Position numbers and translations under genes: made by a program
Assembly (NCBI GenBank): GCA_025356795.1
Contig: JANXRR010000422.1
Span: forward strand, 1-8,071
Direction: 5' to 3'
DNA length: 8,071 bases
Source: Bacteroidia bacterium
Lineage (GTDB): Bacteria > Bacteroidota > Bacteroidia > Cytophagales > Cyclobacteriaceae
In this document: in pieces, positions 1 through 6,920 of the stretch
Numbering within the stretch: position 1 is the stretch's first letter
Layout of the letters: each line of letters starts with the position of its first letter
The notes under the pieces: model-generated
Told to the model about the DNA's origin: nothing
What the model saw: the letters and a program-made list of their open reading frames with translations, nothing else
The model's database searches: none

Positions 1-3000
1 ATTGAATTTCCTTGTTCCAGAGTTATCTATAAACAACTGATAGATAAAACCATAAGGCATGTTTTCCGCAATGGACATCAATTGGATGTTTTTTTGCTCA
101 ATTAAGTGCGCCTGTTCTCGTAGCAATTGATTTTTTTTCTCTCGATCTGTGACTTCGGCTATTATACCAATCATATAGGGTGAATCGCCCACTTTATTGA
201 TAACTGTGCCAGATGCCTGCAAATAAATATAGTTACCGCTATCGAGTTTGTAGCGATAAACTTCTTGGTAATAGTTTCCCGAATTGATACTCTTATTTAG
301 ACTCTCACTCACTTTATCTACATCGTCTGGATGAATATTTTTTTTCCAATGAGCAAACAACTTATCTTCGACCATCAATGGATGCCCGATAATTGCGAGG
401 CCGCGTTCATCAACTTCAATATTAAACGTAGTTAAGTTTAGCTTCCAAATTCCGAAACGACCTGCTTCAATAGCAAGATTCAATCGCTCGTTTTTCTCAT
501 CAAGTTCTTGTTGCTGTTTTTGAACTAAAAGTTCTTGGAGCTTTTTTTCGGTAATATCAGACTGAATTGCCATATAGCCTGATAACTCTCCCTGTTCACT
601 GAAAATGGGTTCAATTTGAATGTTGAGCCAGTACGTTTTTCCACTTTTAGAATAATTGAGTAACTCTACACGAAAGGGTTTATGTTCCAATAAGTTCCTT
701 TTAATTTCTGAATTCTTTGATCTATCGGTTTCAGTGCCTTGTAAAAAGAAAGAGGGTTTTTTTCCTCTTACCTCTGCCAAAGAGTATTCGGTTAATTTTT
801 CGAAACTTTCATTCACCCATTCAATTCTTTGAAGTGCATCAGTAACGACAACAAGATTTGAAGTTCCCTTTGCAATCATCGCTAATTTTTCCAGCTCTTT
901 GGAAGCTAAAACCTGAGGAGTAATGTCTTGGAACAATCCAAATAGCTTAATAGCTTTTCCGTTTAGTCTTTCGCTAATACCAATAGTGCGAACATATTTT
1001 TGGTTGCCATTAGCAGTAATTATGGAAAGCTGCAAGTCATAAGATTCACCGGTTTCAATACAATGATTTACGGCTCGCGAAATAGTGTGCTTACTTTCTT
1101 CTGAAGAAAAATCGATGGCTTGCTGCAATGAGGGCACAAATCCTTTTTCCACCTCGTGTATGCTACAAACTTCATCCGACCAAACAGGAGTCATAGTCCG
1201 CAAGTCCAACTCCCATCCACCTAAGGCAGCAAGTTTCTCTGCCATTTTCATTTGGCTATTTAGCCTAGTCTGTTTGGCTTGAATTAATTTTTCCTCTGTT
1301 AAATCTTTAACAGTAATTGAGATTGCTATAACATTTTGGTGTTGATCAAATACCGGTCTAAAGATAAATTCTGCAAAAGTCAGTTCATTCTCTATATTGA
1401 TTTCACGATAAGTTTCTTGTGGCTTTCCTTTTAATGTCTTTTTAAAAAGACTATAAAAATCGCTTTGCCAATCACGTGGTATGAATTGGCGAATGTCGTC
1501 CCCAATATTGATGGCCTTGCCAAGTATTTCAGGCATCCTTAATTTAACAGCCAAATTGAAATTCAAGACTTTAAAATCAAAGGCAATTAAGAAAATAGCA
1601 CTGGCAGAGGCATCAATAATAGATCGAAGTTCGCCTTCTGATTTTTCTACACTTTGTAATGCCTCTTTTAAAGCAATTTCAGATCTCTTACGCTCGGTTA
1701 TATTGGTAATGTATCCGTGCCAAATAATACTATCATCTGCTAATTTTTGAGGTGTAGCATGCCCTTCAACCCATATCATATTGCCCTCTGCCAAATGCAC
1801 CCGATATTCATTTCTCCATTGAGTTAACGTTTCGGTTGAGTATGATATGGAGGTGGTTACCCTAGCTAAATCATCACTATGAATTACTTTAAAAACACTG
1901 GAAGCATCCGTGTCAACTTGTTTTGGTGTTACACCAAAAATATCAAAAATGCCTTTACTGGCATATGGGAAACACGAAGTGCCATCGGTTCTTACTTGAA
2001 ATTGATAAATAAATCCGGGCAAATGCTCCGAGATTTTTTCGAACTGATCAAAAATTTTGAGCCTCTCTCGCTCTGCCTCTATCCTATCCGTTACATCGGT
2101 AAAGAATACAGCTACAAAATATTCGTCATAATTATCTTTGAAAAGAGTAGTAGCAATAGAGGATGTAAATAGTGAACCGTTCCCACGCCTCATTATTATT
2201 TCACCTCTATAACTTCCTTGCTTATTTCTTATATCCATTCCAAACGTCAGGTTGGGATCGTCTTTGTCAACTATTCCCACCATGCCAACTTTTATGATTT
2301 CTTTCTCAGTCATTCCTAATATCTTATGCGCAGCTGCATTGGCAGATAAAATAGTACCATCAGGCTTTGAAAAGATTATTCCTTGTATCGAATTCTCAAT
2401 TATAAGTCTGTTTCGCTGTTCACTCTTCGTCAGATTTAACTCAGCCTGTTTTGAAATAGATATATCTTTATAATAAATAAAAAGCCCATCATCATTAGGA
2501 TAAATATGAATTTGAAAAATTTGACTAAGGTTAATAGGATTGGATTGCTCTATTATTTTCGATTCTTGAGTGCGTAAGCATTCTTTGTAGGCTTTTAACA
2601 AAGGATCACCTTCCATATAAGGAAATAGTTCTACCATATTCTTACCCACTAAGTCGCTCGCCTTCATTTTAGCCAACTTGGCAAAAACCGGATTGACAAG
2701 GGTAAAATTGAGATTGATATCAGTAGCGAAAAACCCGTCTGTGATACCCTTAAAAATTTTACTCATCATCTTATTCTGAACTAGCACTTCCTGCTCAAAT
2801 TCTTTGCGCGAGGTAACCTCATTTCGGATCGATAAATATTCCTTTACCGCTCCCTTTTCATCCAGAAAAGGCATAATAAAAGTATCCACCCAATAATAAG
2901 ATCCATTCTTGGCCTTGTTCTTAATTTCTCCTCGCCACGTTTCGCCAGAAGCTATTGTCTTCCACATTTTAGTCCAAAAGATCTTTGGATGGTGGGATGA

Positions 3001-3615
3001 GTTAATTATGTTATGACTTTTTCCTATCAATTCTGATTCCGAATATCCACTGATAGTTATAAATTTTTTGTTCACGTAGCTTATTATGCCTCGCTTATCT
3101 GTTCTTGAAACAATAGAAGACTGAGTAACTGCTTCCTGAAATTCTAGCAACGAACGAGTAACTTGTTTTACTTTCTCCTGTTGCAGTTTTCTCTCAGTTA
3201 TGTCTAGTATTGTTCCGAAAATTTTTCGCGCACCCGTCTTCTTATCCGTGGTAACCTCGCCCTGCGATAATACCCAACGAATTTCACCTGAAGGGCGTAT
3301 AATTCTTTTTTCAATTGCGTAAGGCTTCTTTTTTTTAATGGCCTCATCAATTGCCCTTTCCAATTTCTTGCGATCTTGTTTATGAACCATCGAAAGTCTT
3401 ACTTTTGTTGTTGGCTTAATACTTTGAGGTTCCAAACCATGAATACGATAGAACTCATCCGACCAATGAGTTTCCAAACCATCGCTCCTCATTTCCCAAC
3501 TGCCAATGGAGGCAATGGATTGCGAGCGATCAAAATACATTTTTGTTTGTTTAAAGGATTCTCCGCTAGTTTCTTTTGCTTTGGGCGTTGAAATCCGTTT
3601 AACCTTCTTAGCCAT
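1..3615 (-). CDS. Giant multi-PAS sensor protein, probably a histidine kinase; C-terminus beyond the window
   Basis: The minus-strand frame from the ATG at 3615-3613 stays open to base 1, giving 1205 codons with no stop, so the 3' end is missing. I read nine complete PAS/PAC units, starting near residues 26, 155, 285, 402, 525, 660, 790, 908 and 1043. A tenth starts near 1178 and is cut off. Most units end in the usual signalling linker, for example 'DITERK' (first), 'NITERK' (fifth) and 'DITEKK' (eighth). Units 1, 7 and 9 look like PAS_3 ('GSWE', 'GGWEL', 'GIWKL' starts). Units 2 and 8 are of the aerotaxis-like type. Units 5 and 10 share a 'GFIYQ' start. There is no signal peptide or membrane segment, so it is probably cytoplasmic. 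No HisKA, HATPase, GGDEF or receiver domain lies in the visible part; a C-terminal kinase is expected from family habit but not seen. It follows the hybrid kinase gene by 30 bases, probably in one operon. Confidence 0.93.
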   Translation of the reverse strand, partial: MAKKVKRISTPKAKETSGESFKQTKMYFDRSQSIASIGSWEMRSDGLETHWSDEFYRIHGLEPQSIKPTTKVRLSMVHKQDRKKLERAIDEAIKKKKPYAIEKRIIRPSGEIRWVLSQGEVTTDKKTGARKIFGTILDITERKLQQEKVKQVTRSLLEFQEAVTQSSIVSRTDKRGIISYVNKKFITISGYSESELIGKSHNIINSSHHPKIFWTKMWKTIASGETWRGEIKNKAKNGSYYWVDTFIMPFLDEKGAVKEYLSIRNEVTSRKEFEQEVLVQNKMMSKIFKGITDGFFATDINLNFTLVNPVFAKLAKMKASDLVGKNMVELFPYMEGDPLLKAYKECLRTQESKIIEQSNPINLSQIFQIHIYPNDDGLFIYYKDISISKQAELNLTKSEQRNRLIIENSIQGIIFSKPDGTILSANAAAHKILGMTEKEIIKVGMVGIVDKDDPNLTFGMDIRNKQGSYRGEIIMRRGNGSLFTSSIATTLFKDNYDEYFVAVFFTDVTDRIEAERERLKIFDQFEKISEHLPGFIYQFQVRTDGTSCFPYASKGIFDIFGVTPKQVDTDASSVFKVIHSDDLARVTTSISYSTETLTQWRNEYRVHLAEGNMIWVEGHATPQKLADDSIIWHGYITNITERKRSEIALKEALQSVEKSEGELRSIIDASASAIFLIAFDFKVLNFNLAVKLRMPEILGKAINIGDDIRQFIPRDWQSDFYSLFKKTLKGKPQETYREINIENELTFAEFIFRPVFDQHQNVIAISITVKDLTEEKLIQAKQTRLNSQMKMAEKLAALGGWELDLRTMTPVWSDEVCSIHEVEKGFVPSLQQAIDFSSEESKHTISRAVNHCIETGESYDLQLSIITANGNQKYVRTIGISERLNGKAIKLFGLFQDITPQVLASKELEKLAMIAKGTSNLVVVTDALQRIEWVNESFEKLTEYSLAEVRGKKPSFFLQGTETDRSKNSEIKRNLLEHKPFRVELLNYSKSGKTYWLNIQIEPIFSEQGELSGYMAIQSDITEKKLQELLVQKQQQELDEKNERLNLAIEAGRFGIWKLNLTTFNIEVDERGLAIIGHPLMVEDKLFAHWKKNIHPDDVDKVSESLNKSINSGNYYQEVYRYKLDSGNYIYLQASGTVINKVGDSPYMIGIIAEVTDREKKNQLLREQAHLIEQKNIQLMSIAENMPYGFIYQLFIDNSGTRKFN

Positions 3616-3645
3616 TGTTAAGTCATTTAAATGAATGGTTCTATA

Positions 3646-4731
3646 TCATTCAGCGGCAGGTAACTGTATAGAAAAGCAGCTCCCTTTACCGCGCTCACTT
3701 TGTATCTGTAATTTACCAGAATTTTTTTCAATAAACTCCATGGCAATGGATAGCCCTAAGCCAAGGCCTACATTGCCTTCCGTGTCCTTTTCTATAGATA
3801 GGCTGCTTCTATGAAAATGGTTCTTCACAAATTCACTAGCCAATCCTATTCCGTTGTCAATAATCGAGATTTGATTGTAAGGTCTACCCTCTATCAGAAT
3901 GGATTGAGAAGTTAATGTGATGGTGCCTCCACGTAAGGTGAATTTTTTAGCATTGAAAATAATATTTCGAAGACATGCTTCAATCATGTTTTTGTCAGCG
4001 TATACAAAGGCTTCGCTCTTTATTTCATCATTGCATTCAATGCCTTTATTAGCAATATCATCGCGCAGCTTGGCTAAGCAAAGGCGGGCATGTTCATTAA
4101 AATCGAACCGCTCATTTTGCTGCACGATGCCATGATTTACCATACGGCCCCATAACAACAGTTCATCCAGCAATTTATTTACTTGAAGGGTGGTGCGTTT
4201 GGCTTCTTGTATAATGTTGGCTCCCTGTATTTTGTCTTCGTCTATTTTTTCTAACAAGGACACAGCACTATATAATAATGTTAGCGAGCTTTTGAGATCG
4301 TGACCAAGAACAGACAGAAATTTATCATTCGCAGCATTCGATTCAGCAAGTCTTTTATGCGTGCTTCTAATTCCTAAATGAATTCTTATTCTATTAATTA
4401 ATTCGTTGGGATGATAGGGCTTGGTGATATAATCATGAATGCCCATGCCCAATGATTCTATTACATTCTCTTTGTCGGTAAGGCCGCTAAGCACAATAAT
4501 AGGCAGGTCATACGTGCCGGGTAAAAGACGGATATGCTTTATCAACTGAGTGCCGGTAATATCGGGCAAAACCATATCCATTAGCACCATGTCATACAGG
4601 TTTGCAGTCATTTTCTGCAAGGCGATGCTTCCTGTTTCAGCCGTATCTACAGCAAATGAATTTTCGGTAAGCAAATCTTTTAGTATTCTACTTTGAAGAA
4701 TACTGTCTTCTATCACTAATAGCTTTTCCAC
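3646..4731 (-). CDS. Receiver-first hybrid histidine kinase (REC-HisKA-HATPase)
   Basis: This is a 361-residue two-component protein in which the receiver precedes the kinase. The receiver (about 3-120) has the acidic pair E8/D9, phospho-acceptor D52 in 'LMDMVLP', S82 and K104 in 'TKP', so it looks fully functional. The HisKA domain has phospho-His H144 in 'GHDLKSSL', one residue set off from the common 'HDLRNPL'. The ATPase domain shows the N box (N256, N260), G1 box 'DNGIGL' (292-297) and G2 box 'GLGLGL' (322-327). There is no membrane segment or sensor domain, so input must come through the receiver or from a partner. The start is GTG at 4731-4729: the receiver begins at residue 3, the next Met is residue 41, and no ATG lies in frame just upstream. 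The leader has an A9 run and no Shine-Dalgarno site. The stop lies 30 bases before the giant PAS protein, suggesting one operon and one pathway. Confidence 0.93.
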   Translation of the reverse strand: MEKLLVIEDSILQSRILKDLLTENSFAVDTAETGSIALQKMTANLYDMVLMDMVLPDITGTQLIKHIRLLPGTYDLPIIVLSGLTDKENVIESLGMGIHDYITKPYHPNELINRIRIHLGIRSTHKRLAESNAANDKFLSVLGHDLKSSLTLLYSAVSLLEKIDEDKIQGANIIQEAKRTTLQVNKLLDELLLWGRMVNHGIVQQNERFDFNEHARLCLAKLRDDIANKGIECNDEIKSEAFVYADKNMIEACLRNIIFNAKKFTLRGGTITLTSQSILIEGRPYNQISIIDNGIGLASEFVKNHFHRSSLSIEKDTEGNVGLGLGLSIAMEFIEKNSGKLQIQSERGKGSCFSIQLPAAE

Positions 4732-4792
4732 GTCTGATCTGTTTTTTTTTGTCGTGACGAAGTTAGGTGGTATAGCGTTCAGAAAAATAACC

Positions 4793-4818
4793 TTAAGTAC
4801 GTAAGTAGATTTACTTAA
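4793..4818. promoter_or_regulatory. Heptamer repeat cluster, candidate operator
   Basis: TTAAGTA at 4793-4799 faces its reverse complement TACTTAA at 4812-4818, with a near copy GTAAGTA at 4801-4807. The second and third units also make a tight dyad: TAAGTA (4802-4807), 4-base spacer, TACTTA (4812-4817). Six-base arms on a 4-base spacer suit a dimeric helix-turn-helix regulator. The cluster lies between two divergent operons. Which protein binds, if any, is unknown. Confidence 0.4.
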
Positions 4819-4819
4819 T

Positions 4820-4835
4820 TTGTTAGCTTGGACAA
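4820..4835. promoter_or_regulatory. CRP/FNR-like dyad, candidate operator
   Basis: TTGTT, six bases, GACAA: two 5-base arms with one mismatch in a 16-base layout, the geometry of CRP-family sites. It lies about 90 bases upstream of the start of the Crp/Fnr-family gene and about the same distance from the divergent kinase start. Autoregulation is plausible, but the match is short and could be chance. Confidence 0.25.
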
Positions 4836-4869
4836 TACCAAAGATGTGATCCCTGCTACACTTCTCTTG

Positions 4870-4908
4870 AAGCGATTACTTAATACTTAAATTTCGTAGT
4901 AATCGCTT
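4870..4908. repeat. Perfect 11-bp inverted repeat upstream of the Crp-family gene
   Basis: AAGCGATTACT at 4870-4880 is the exact reverse complement of AGTAATCGCTT at 4898-4908, with a 17-base loop. The right arm ends 18 bases before the GTG start of the regulator. The loop boundary carries two head-to-tail TACTTAA copies (4877-4883 and 4884-4890). Neither strand has a T run after the stem, so an intrinsic terminator is unlikely. An operator or a 5'-leader hairpin limiting ribosome access are the main alternatives. Confidence 0.55.
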
Positions 4909-4926
4909 AATAAATTTAGCTGCCAA

Positions 4927-5541
4927 GTGGAACATTTATTTTCAAGACTTCCCTGTGAAGAAAGGACGTACAGCGAAGGGAGTATTATTGAAGCCGCTGG
5001 CAATCCTTGTTCTGGAATTTGCAAGATTGAAAGCGGCATCGTAAAAGTGCAATTACCGATTACGAATAAACATGTGGTTATTGACCTATTATGGTCTGGT
5101 TCAATATTTGGGGTAAACAGCCTGTTAGATATCGAGAATGTATTATCAATTAACTGCCTCACAGAGGTAAAAGTTGTATTCATTCCAAAAGAGATTGCTA
5201 AAAAGCAAATCAGAGGTAATAAAATTGCTGTCGCTACCGTTTTTCTAAGAAGTCAACATAACCTCTTTAGAAAAAGATTAATGTTAGAACATGATACACT
5301 TATAGAGGATCGAATAATTTACTTTCTTTTTAAAATCGATAGGCATTATAAATCGAAGTGGTTAAAAGTGAAACGGCAAGATATTGCCGAGTTTGCCAAT
5401 TGCAGCAGGGAGCATGTGAGCAGGCTTTTCTTAAAGTTCAAAAAAAATAAGCTAATACAAAGAGATGGCAATTTGATACTAGTCAATACCAAACAAATCA
5501 CTCAGAAGTATGGAGACAGAATTAAGATGATTGAGAAATAG
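4927..5541 (+). CDS. Crp/Fnr-family transcription regulator
   Basis: This is a 204-residue regulator with an N-terminal cyclic-nucleotide-type beta-roll (about 10-95), a dimerisation helix (about 97-137) and a C-terminal Crp winged helix (about 140-200). The recognition helix is 'CSREHVSRLF' (159-168); its E-x-x-S-R (E162, S165, R166) is the arrangement FNR uses for TTGAT-type half-sites, unlike the E-x-x-G-R of CRP. In the cassette where CRP binds cAMP ('GSIFGVNSLL', 58-67), the Glu and Arg that hold cAMP are not evident, so cAMP is an unlikely effector. Cys 10, 28, 32, 77 and 159 do not match the FNR iron-sulphur spacing. The start must be GTG at 4927: an in-frame stop at 4900-4902 leaves no ATG, and the next Met is residue 119. 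The N-terminus is slightly short for the family. It is divergent from the kinase operon and 2 bases upstream of a pseudo-receiver gene. Confidence 0.9.
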   Translation: MEHLFSRLPCEERTYSEGSIIEAAGNPCSGICKIESGIVKVQLPITNKHVVIDLLWSGSIFGVNSLLDIENVLSINCLTEVKVVFIPKEIAKKQIRGNKIAVATVFLRSQHNLFRKRLMLEHDTLIEDRIIYFLFKIDRHYKSKWLKVKRQDIAEFANCSREHVSRLFLKFKKNKLIQRDGNLILVNTKQITQKYGDRIKMIEK

Positions 5542-5543
5542 AG

Positions 5544-5906
5544 ATGGAAACTAATCTTATTCTTCTTTTGATAACCGATAGAGAGGTCAATAAAAAATTA
5601 CAAAGTGTTCTTGAAGCTGATTTTAGTTTTATTGCTGTGGCAAATTTAACCGAGGCAAAAAAAATTATTGAACATCGGAAGGTAAAATGGCTGGTTGCCG
5701 AATTAAATAATGAGCTCAAGAGTTTTCTTGAAAAGAAAAAGGAAATATTCAACAAAACTAAGCTGGCGGTAATTGTCGATAAAAACGATACTAAAGATAT
5801 AATGATTGAGGCAGAATTTTTTACTGAAATAGACTTAAAAATTGATCTTCCACTTTCTGAAAATGATTTACACGATGCTAAATATATTTTTAAGAATTTA
5901 TCCTGA
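5544..5906 (+). CDS. Receiver-like protein lacking the phospho-acceptor Asp (pseudo-receiver)
   Basis: This 120-residue protein is best explained as a degenerate response-regulator receiver. It alternates hydrophobic strands and helices in the receiver order: strand 1 'LILLLITD' (5-12), strand 3 'VKWLVAEL' (47-54), strand 4 'KLAVIVD', and a final 'LPLSENDL' where true receivers have 'KP-x-s-p-x-x-L'. The aspartate that would be phosphorylated is Glu53, only one residue off D52 of the hybrid kinase in this window. D12 could be a remnant of the acidic pair. The conserved Lys before the Pro is absent, so ordinary phosphotransfer is unlikely; Glu could lock an active-like state, or the fold could be a binding platform. 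There is no output domain. Its ATG lies 2 bases after the stop of the Crp-family regulator, so the two are probably co-translated. The fold is inferred from pattern only; a wholly different small protein cannot be excluded. Confidence 0.72.
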   Translation: METNLILLLITDREVNKKLQSVLEADFSFIAVANLTEAKKIIEHRKVKWLVAELNNELKSFLEKKKEIFNKTKLAVIVDKNDTKDIMIEAEFFTEIDLKIDLPLSENDLHDAKYIFKNLS

Positions 5907-5928
5907 TGATGAATTTTATAAAACTAAA
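5907..5928. other. Convergent gap without a visible terminator
   Basis: Twenty-two bases separate the stop of the pseudo-receiver gene from the stop of the opposing TerB-like gene. I see only the short palindrome TTTTATAAAA, no GC-rich stem followed by a T run. Transcripts from the two sides probably overlap. Confidence 0.4.
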
Positions 5929-6330
5929 CTAGATAGAAGAAGATGCAAATTGACGTGCTAGTTTTTTAAATTCTACAGTAGTGCCTAATTCCGAAATCGA
6001 AAAATGATCAATAATGTCAGTTGAATAATTTAACTTAACTGCGAGTGCTTTGCAGAAAGCCAGTTCATCGGGGTGTAAAATACCATCGGCTTTAATCAAG
6101 CGGATAGCCCAATAAAGGATATCAGATTTGGAAGGAATAGACTTAAAATCGTTAAGGTCGATCTCTTGATCGGGTTCGTCAAGTTTGGTAACTCCATGGG
6201 CATTTAGCATTTCCATTAAAACAGCCCTCTCTGAGCGATCAAACTTGCCGTCCACTTTTGCCAAATGAACTAGTAAGTTCAGTTTTTTATGAATGATTTC
6301 TTCCATGACATCTTTGTATTGAATTTGCAA
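5929..6330 (-). CDS. TerB-like (tellurite-resistance TerB family) protein
   Basis: This is a 133-residue, mostly helical soluble protein. It carries two equally built acidic motifs 55 residues apart: 'AKVDGKFDRSE' (24-34) and 'IKADGILHPDE' (79-89). Such paired 'K-x-D-G-x(5)-E' motifs are typical of TerB and TerB-like domains, which are proposed to bind metal ions and to act with membrane or stress systems. No other ter gene lies nearby, so a tellurite role is not implied. The longest reading starts at TTG (6330-6328), right behind a GGAGG; an in-frame stop lies only 12 bases further up. The alternative is ATG at 6306-6304 (residue 9), which costs only the first eight residues and leaves both motifs intact. 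It is transcribed alone and converges on the pseudo-receiver gene. Confidence 0.75.
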   Translation of the reverse strand: MQIQYKDVMEEIIHKKLNLLVHLAKVDGKFDRSERAVLMEMLNAHGVTKLDEPDQEIDLNDFKSIPSKSDILYWAIRLIKADGILHPDELAFCKALAVKLNYSTDIIDHFSISELGTTVEFKKLARQFASSSI

Positions 6331-6333
6331 TAT

Positions 6334-6338
6334 CCTCC
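6334..6338 (-). promoter_or_regulatory. Shine-Dalgarno-like GGAGG before the TerB-like gene
   Basis: Read on the minus strand, TTGGAGG ends three bases before the TTG at 6330, and 27 bases before the alternative ATG at 6306. The strong purine box favours TTG, although the 3-base spacing is tight. The other genes in the window have no comparable site. Confidence 0.4.
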
Positions 6339-6345
6339 AATTCTA

Positions 6346-6572
6346 AGAGAAATATATACGAGTAAATACGTAATTAATTTTAGGTTTACCTTATTTTCAA
6401 TTTTGCTGGTGCAATCCTATTATAAGTTAAGTAGAGAAAGTTGTTGATTTCGATCCATACCAAAAAGCAGGTCGAGTTGAATTTTTATGCGAGATGACTT
6501 TGTTAAGTGTCACAGGGTTATCCTAGACCCTTCAACTAATTACTTTCATGCGACTAGTGATTACAAGGGGTT
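6346..6572. other. Spacer with no recognised gene
   Basis: Between the TerB-like gene and the broken gene to the right I found no tRNA, terminator or recognisable protein. A plus-strand stretch of about 31 codons (6432-6524) is open, but it has no start and no familiar motif. There is a weak 5-bp inverted repeat, AGGGT (6514-6518) with ACCCT (6527-6531), and one further TTAAGTA heptamer at 6427-6433. The spacer may be the scar where the mobile or defence remnants on the right join the signalling genes on the left. Confidence 0.4.
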
Positions 6573-6920
6573 TTAAATGGCCATACTATATTCCTTCAAA
6601 TGCTCATAAGCTAAGGAGATATAATCAGGTTCAATCTTGTGACGTTTGCGTTCTGTCCATTGAACCTTATCGACCAACTGATCTTTTGTTAGTTCAGGAT
6701 ATTTCTTTTTGGCAAAGTGCGTGGATGAAAGAACTTCGAGTGATAAGGTAGATTCAAAGCCATTAATGGCTTTGAATAAGTTATCCAGCCTGTGTTTTTG
6801 TTCTGTGGTAAGTTCATTGTTGATAAAATCAACAATCTCCTGATAACGTTCATAATTTAGTTGAATAGGCTCGAACGGTTTCACAGACATCATGAGCATT
6901 GTAAATGCGAGAGATATCAT
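6573..6920 (-). pseudogene. C-terminal module of a broken gene, function unknown
   Basis: This frame can be read as 115 residues from ATG 6920, but the first 13 residues lie over the end of the HsdR-like frame and look like read-through. Convincing protein sequence begins about residue 14 ('KPFEPIQLNYERYQEI'). The rest is helical and charged, with 'GFES' (54-57), 'LEVLSSTHF' (61-69), 'WTERKRHKIEP' (88-98) and a final 'AYEHLKE' (104-110). The 'GFES...LELL-s-x-H...W-x-x-RK...AW-x-x-L' pattern recalls a winged-helix-like tail that I associate, from memory and unverified, with macrodomain proteins such as the DarG antitoxins. No macrodomain is present. It may be the surviving 3' end of a larger gene whose middle was deleted, or a small independent gene. 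Confidence 0.5.

Noticed and set aside
131..138. Runs of eight identical bases (131-138, 338-345, 3329-3336, 5440-5447, 5657-5664) as possible slippage or phase-variation sites.
   Set aside because: All are Lys/Asn-rich codons in AT-rich genes, the frames are intact on both sides, and such runs are common in this composition.
420..900. The eighth PAS domain ends a strand with 'FFLQG', like the light-sensing LOV motif.
   Set aside because: The flavin-binding cysteine of LOV domains (N-C-R-F-L-Q) is replaced by Ser in 'PSFFLQ', so a photoactive LOV domain is not supported.
1085..2473. Plus-strand open frames of 65 to 97 codons across the giant PAS gene.
   Set aside because: They lie antisense to a continuous, clearly coding 1205-codon frame and have no recognisable motifs; they are shadows.
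4887..5183. A minus-strand 98-codon frame over the start of the Crp-family gene.
   Set aside because: It is antisense to a well-supported regulator and shows no domain; the inverted repeat and heptamers also lie across it.
6349..6359. GTATATATTTC on the minus strand as a Bacteroidota -7 element (TA-N2-TTTG) for the TerB-like gene.
   Set aside because: The last base of the motif differs and no TTG-type -33 element sits at the right distance, so the promoter call is not supported.
6448..6524. A plus-strand open stretch reading 'FDPYQKAGRVEF' as a possible gene fragment.
   Set aside because: It has no start codon and no recognised family, and is short enough to be chance.
6514..6531. A short inverted repeat, AGGGT/ACCCT, considered as a terminator or attachment site.
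   Set aside because: The stem is only five pairs, there is no T run on either strand, and no matching copy was seen elsewhere in the window.
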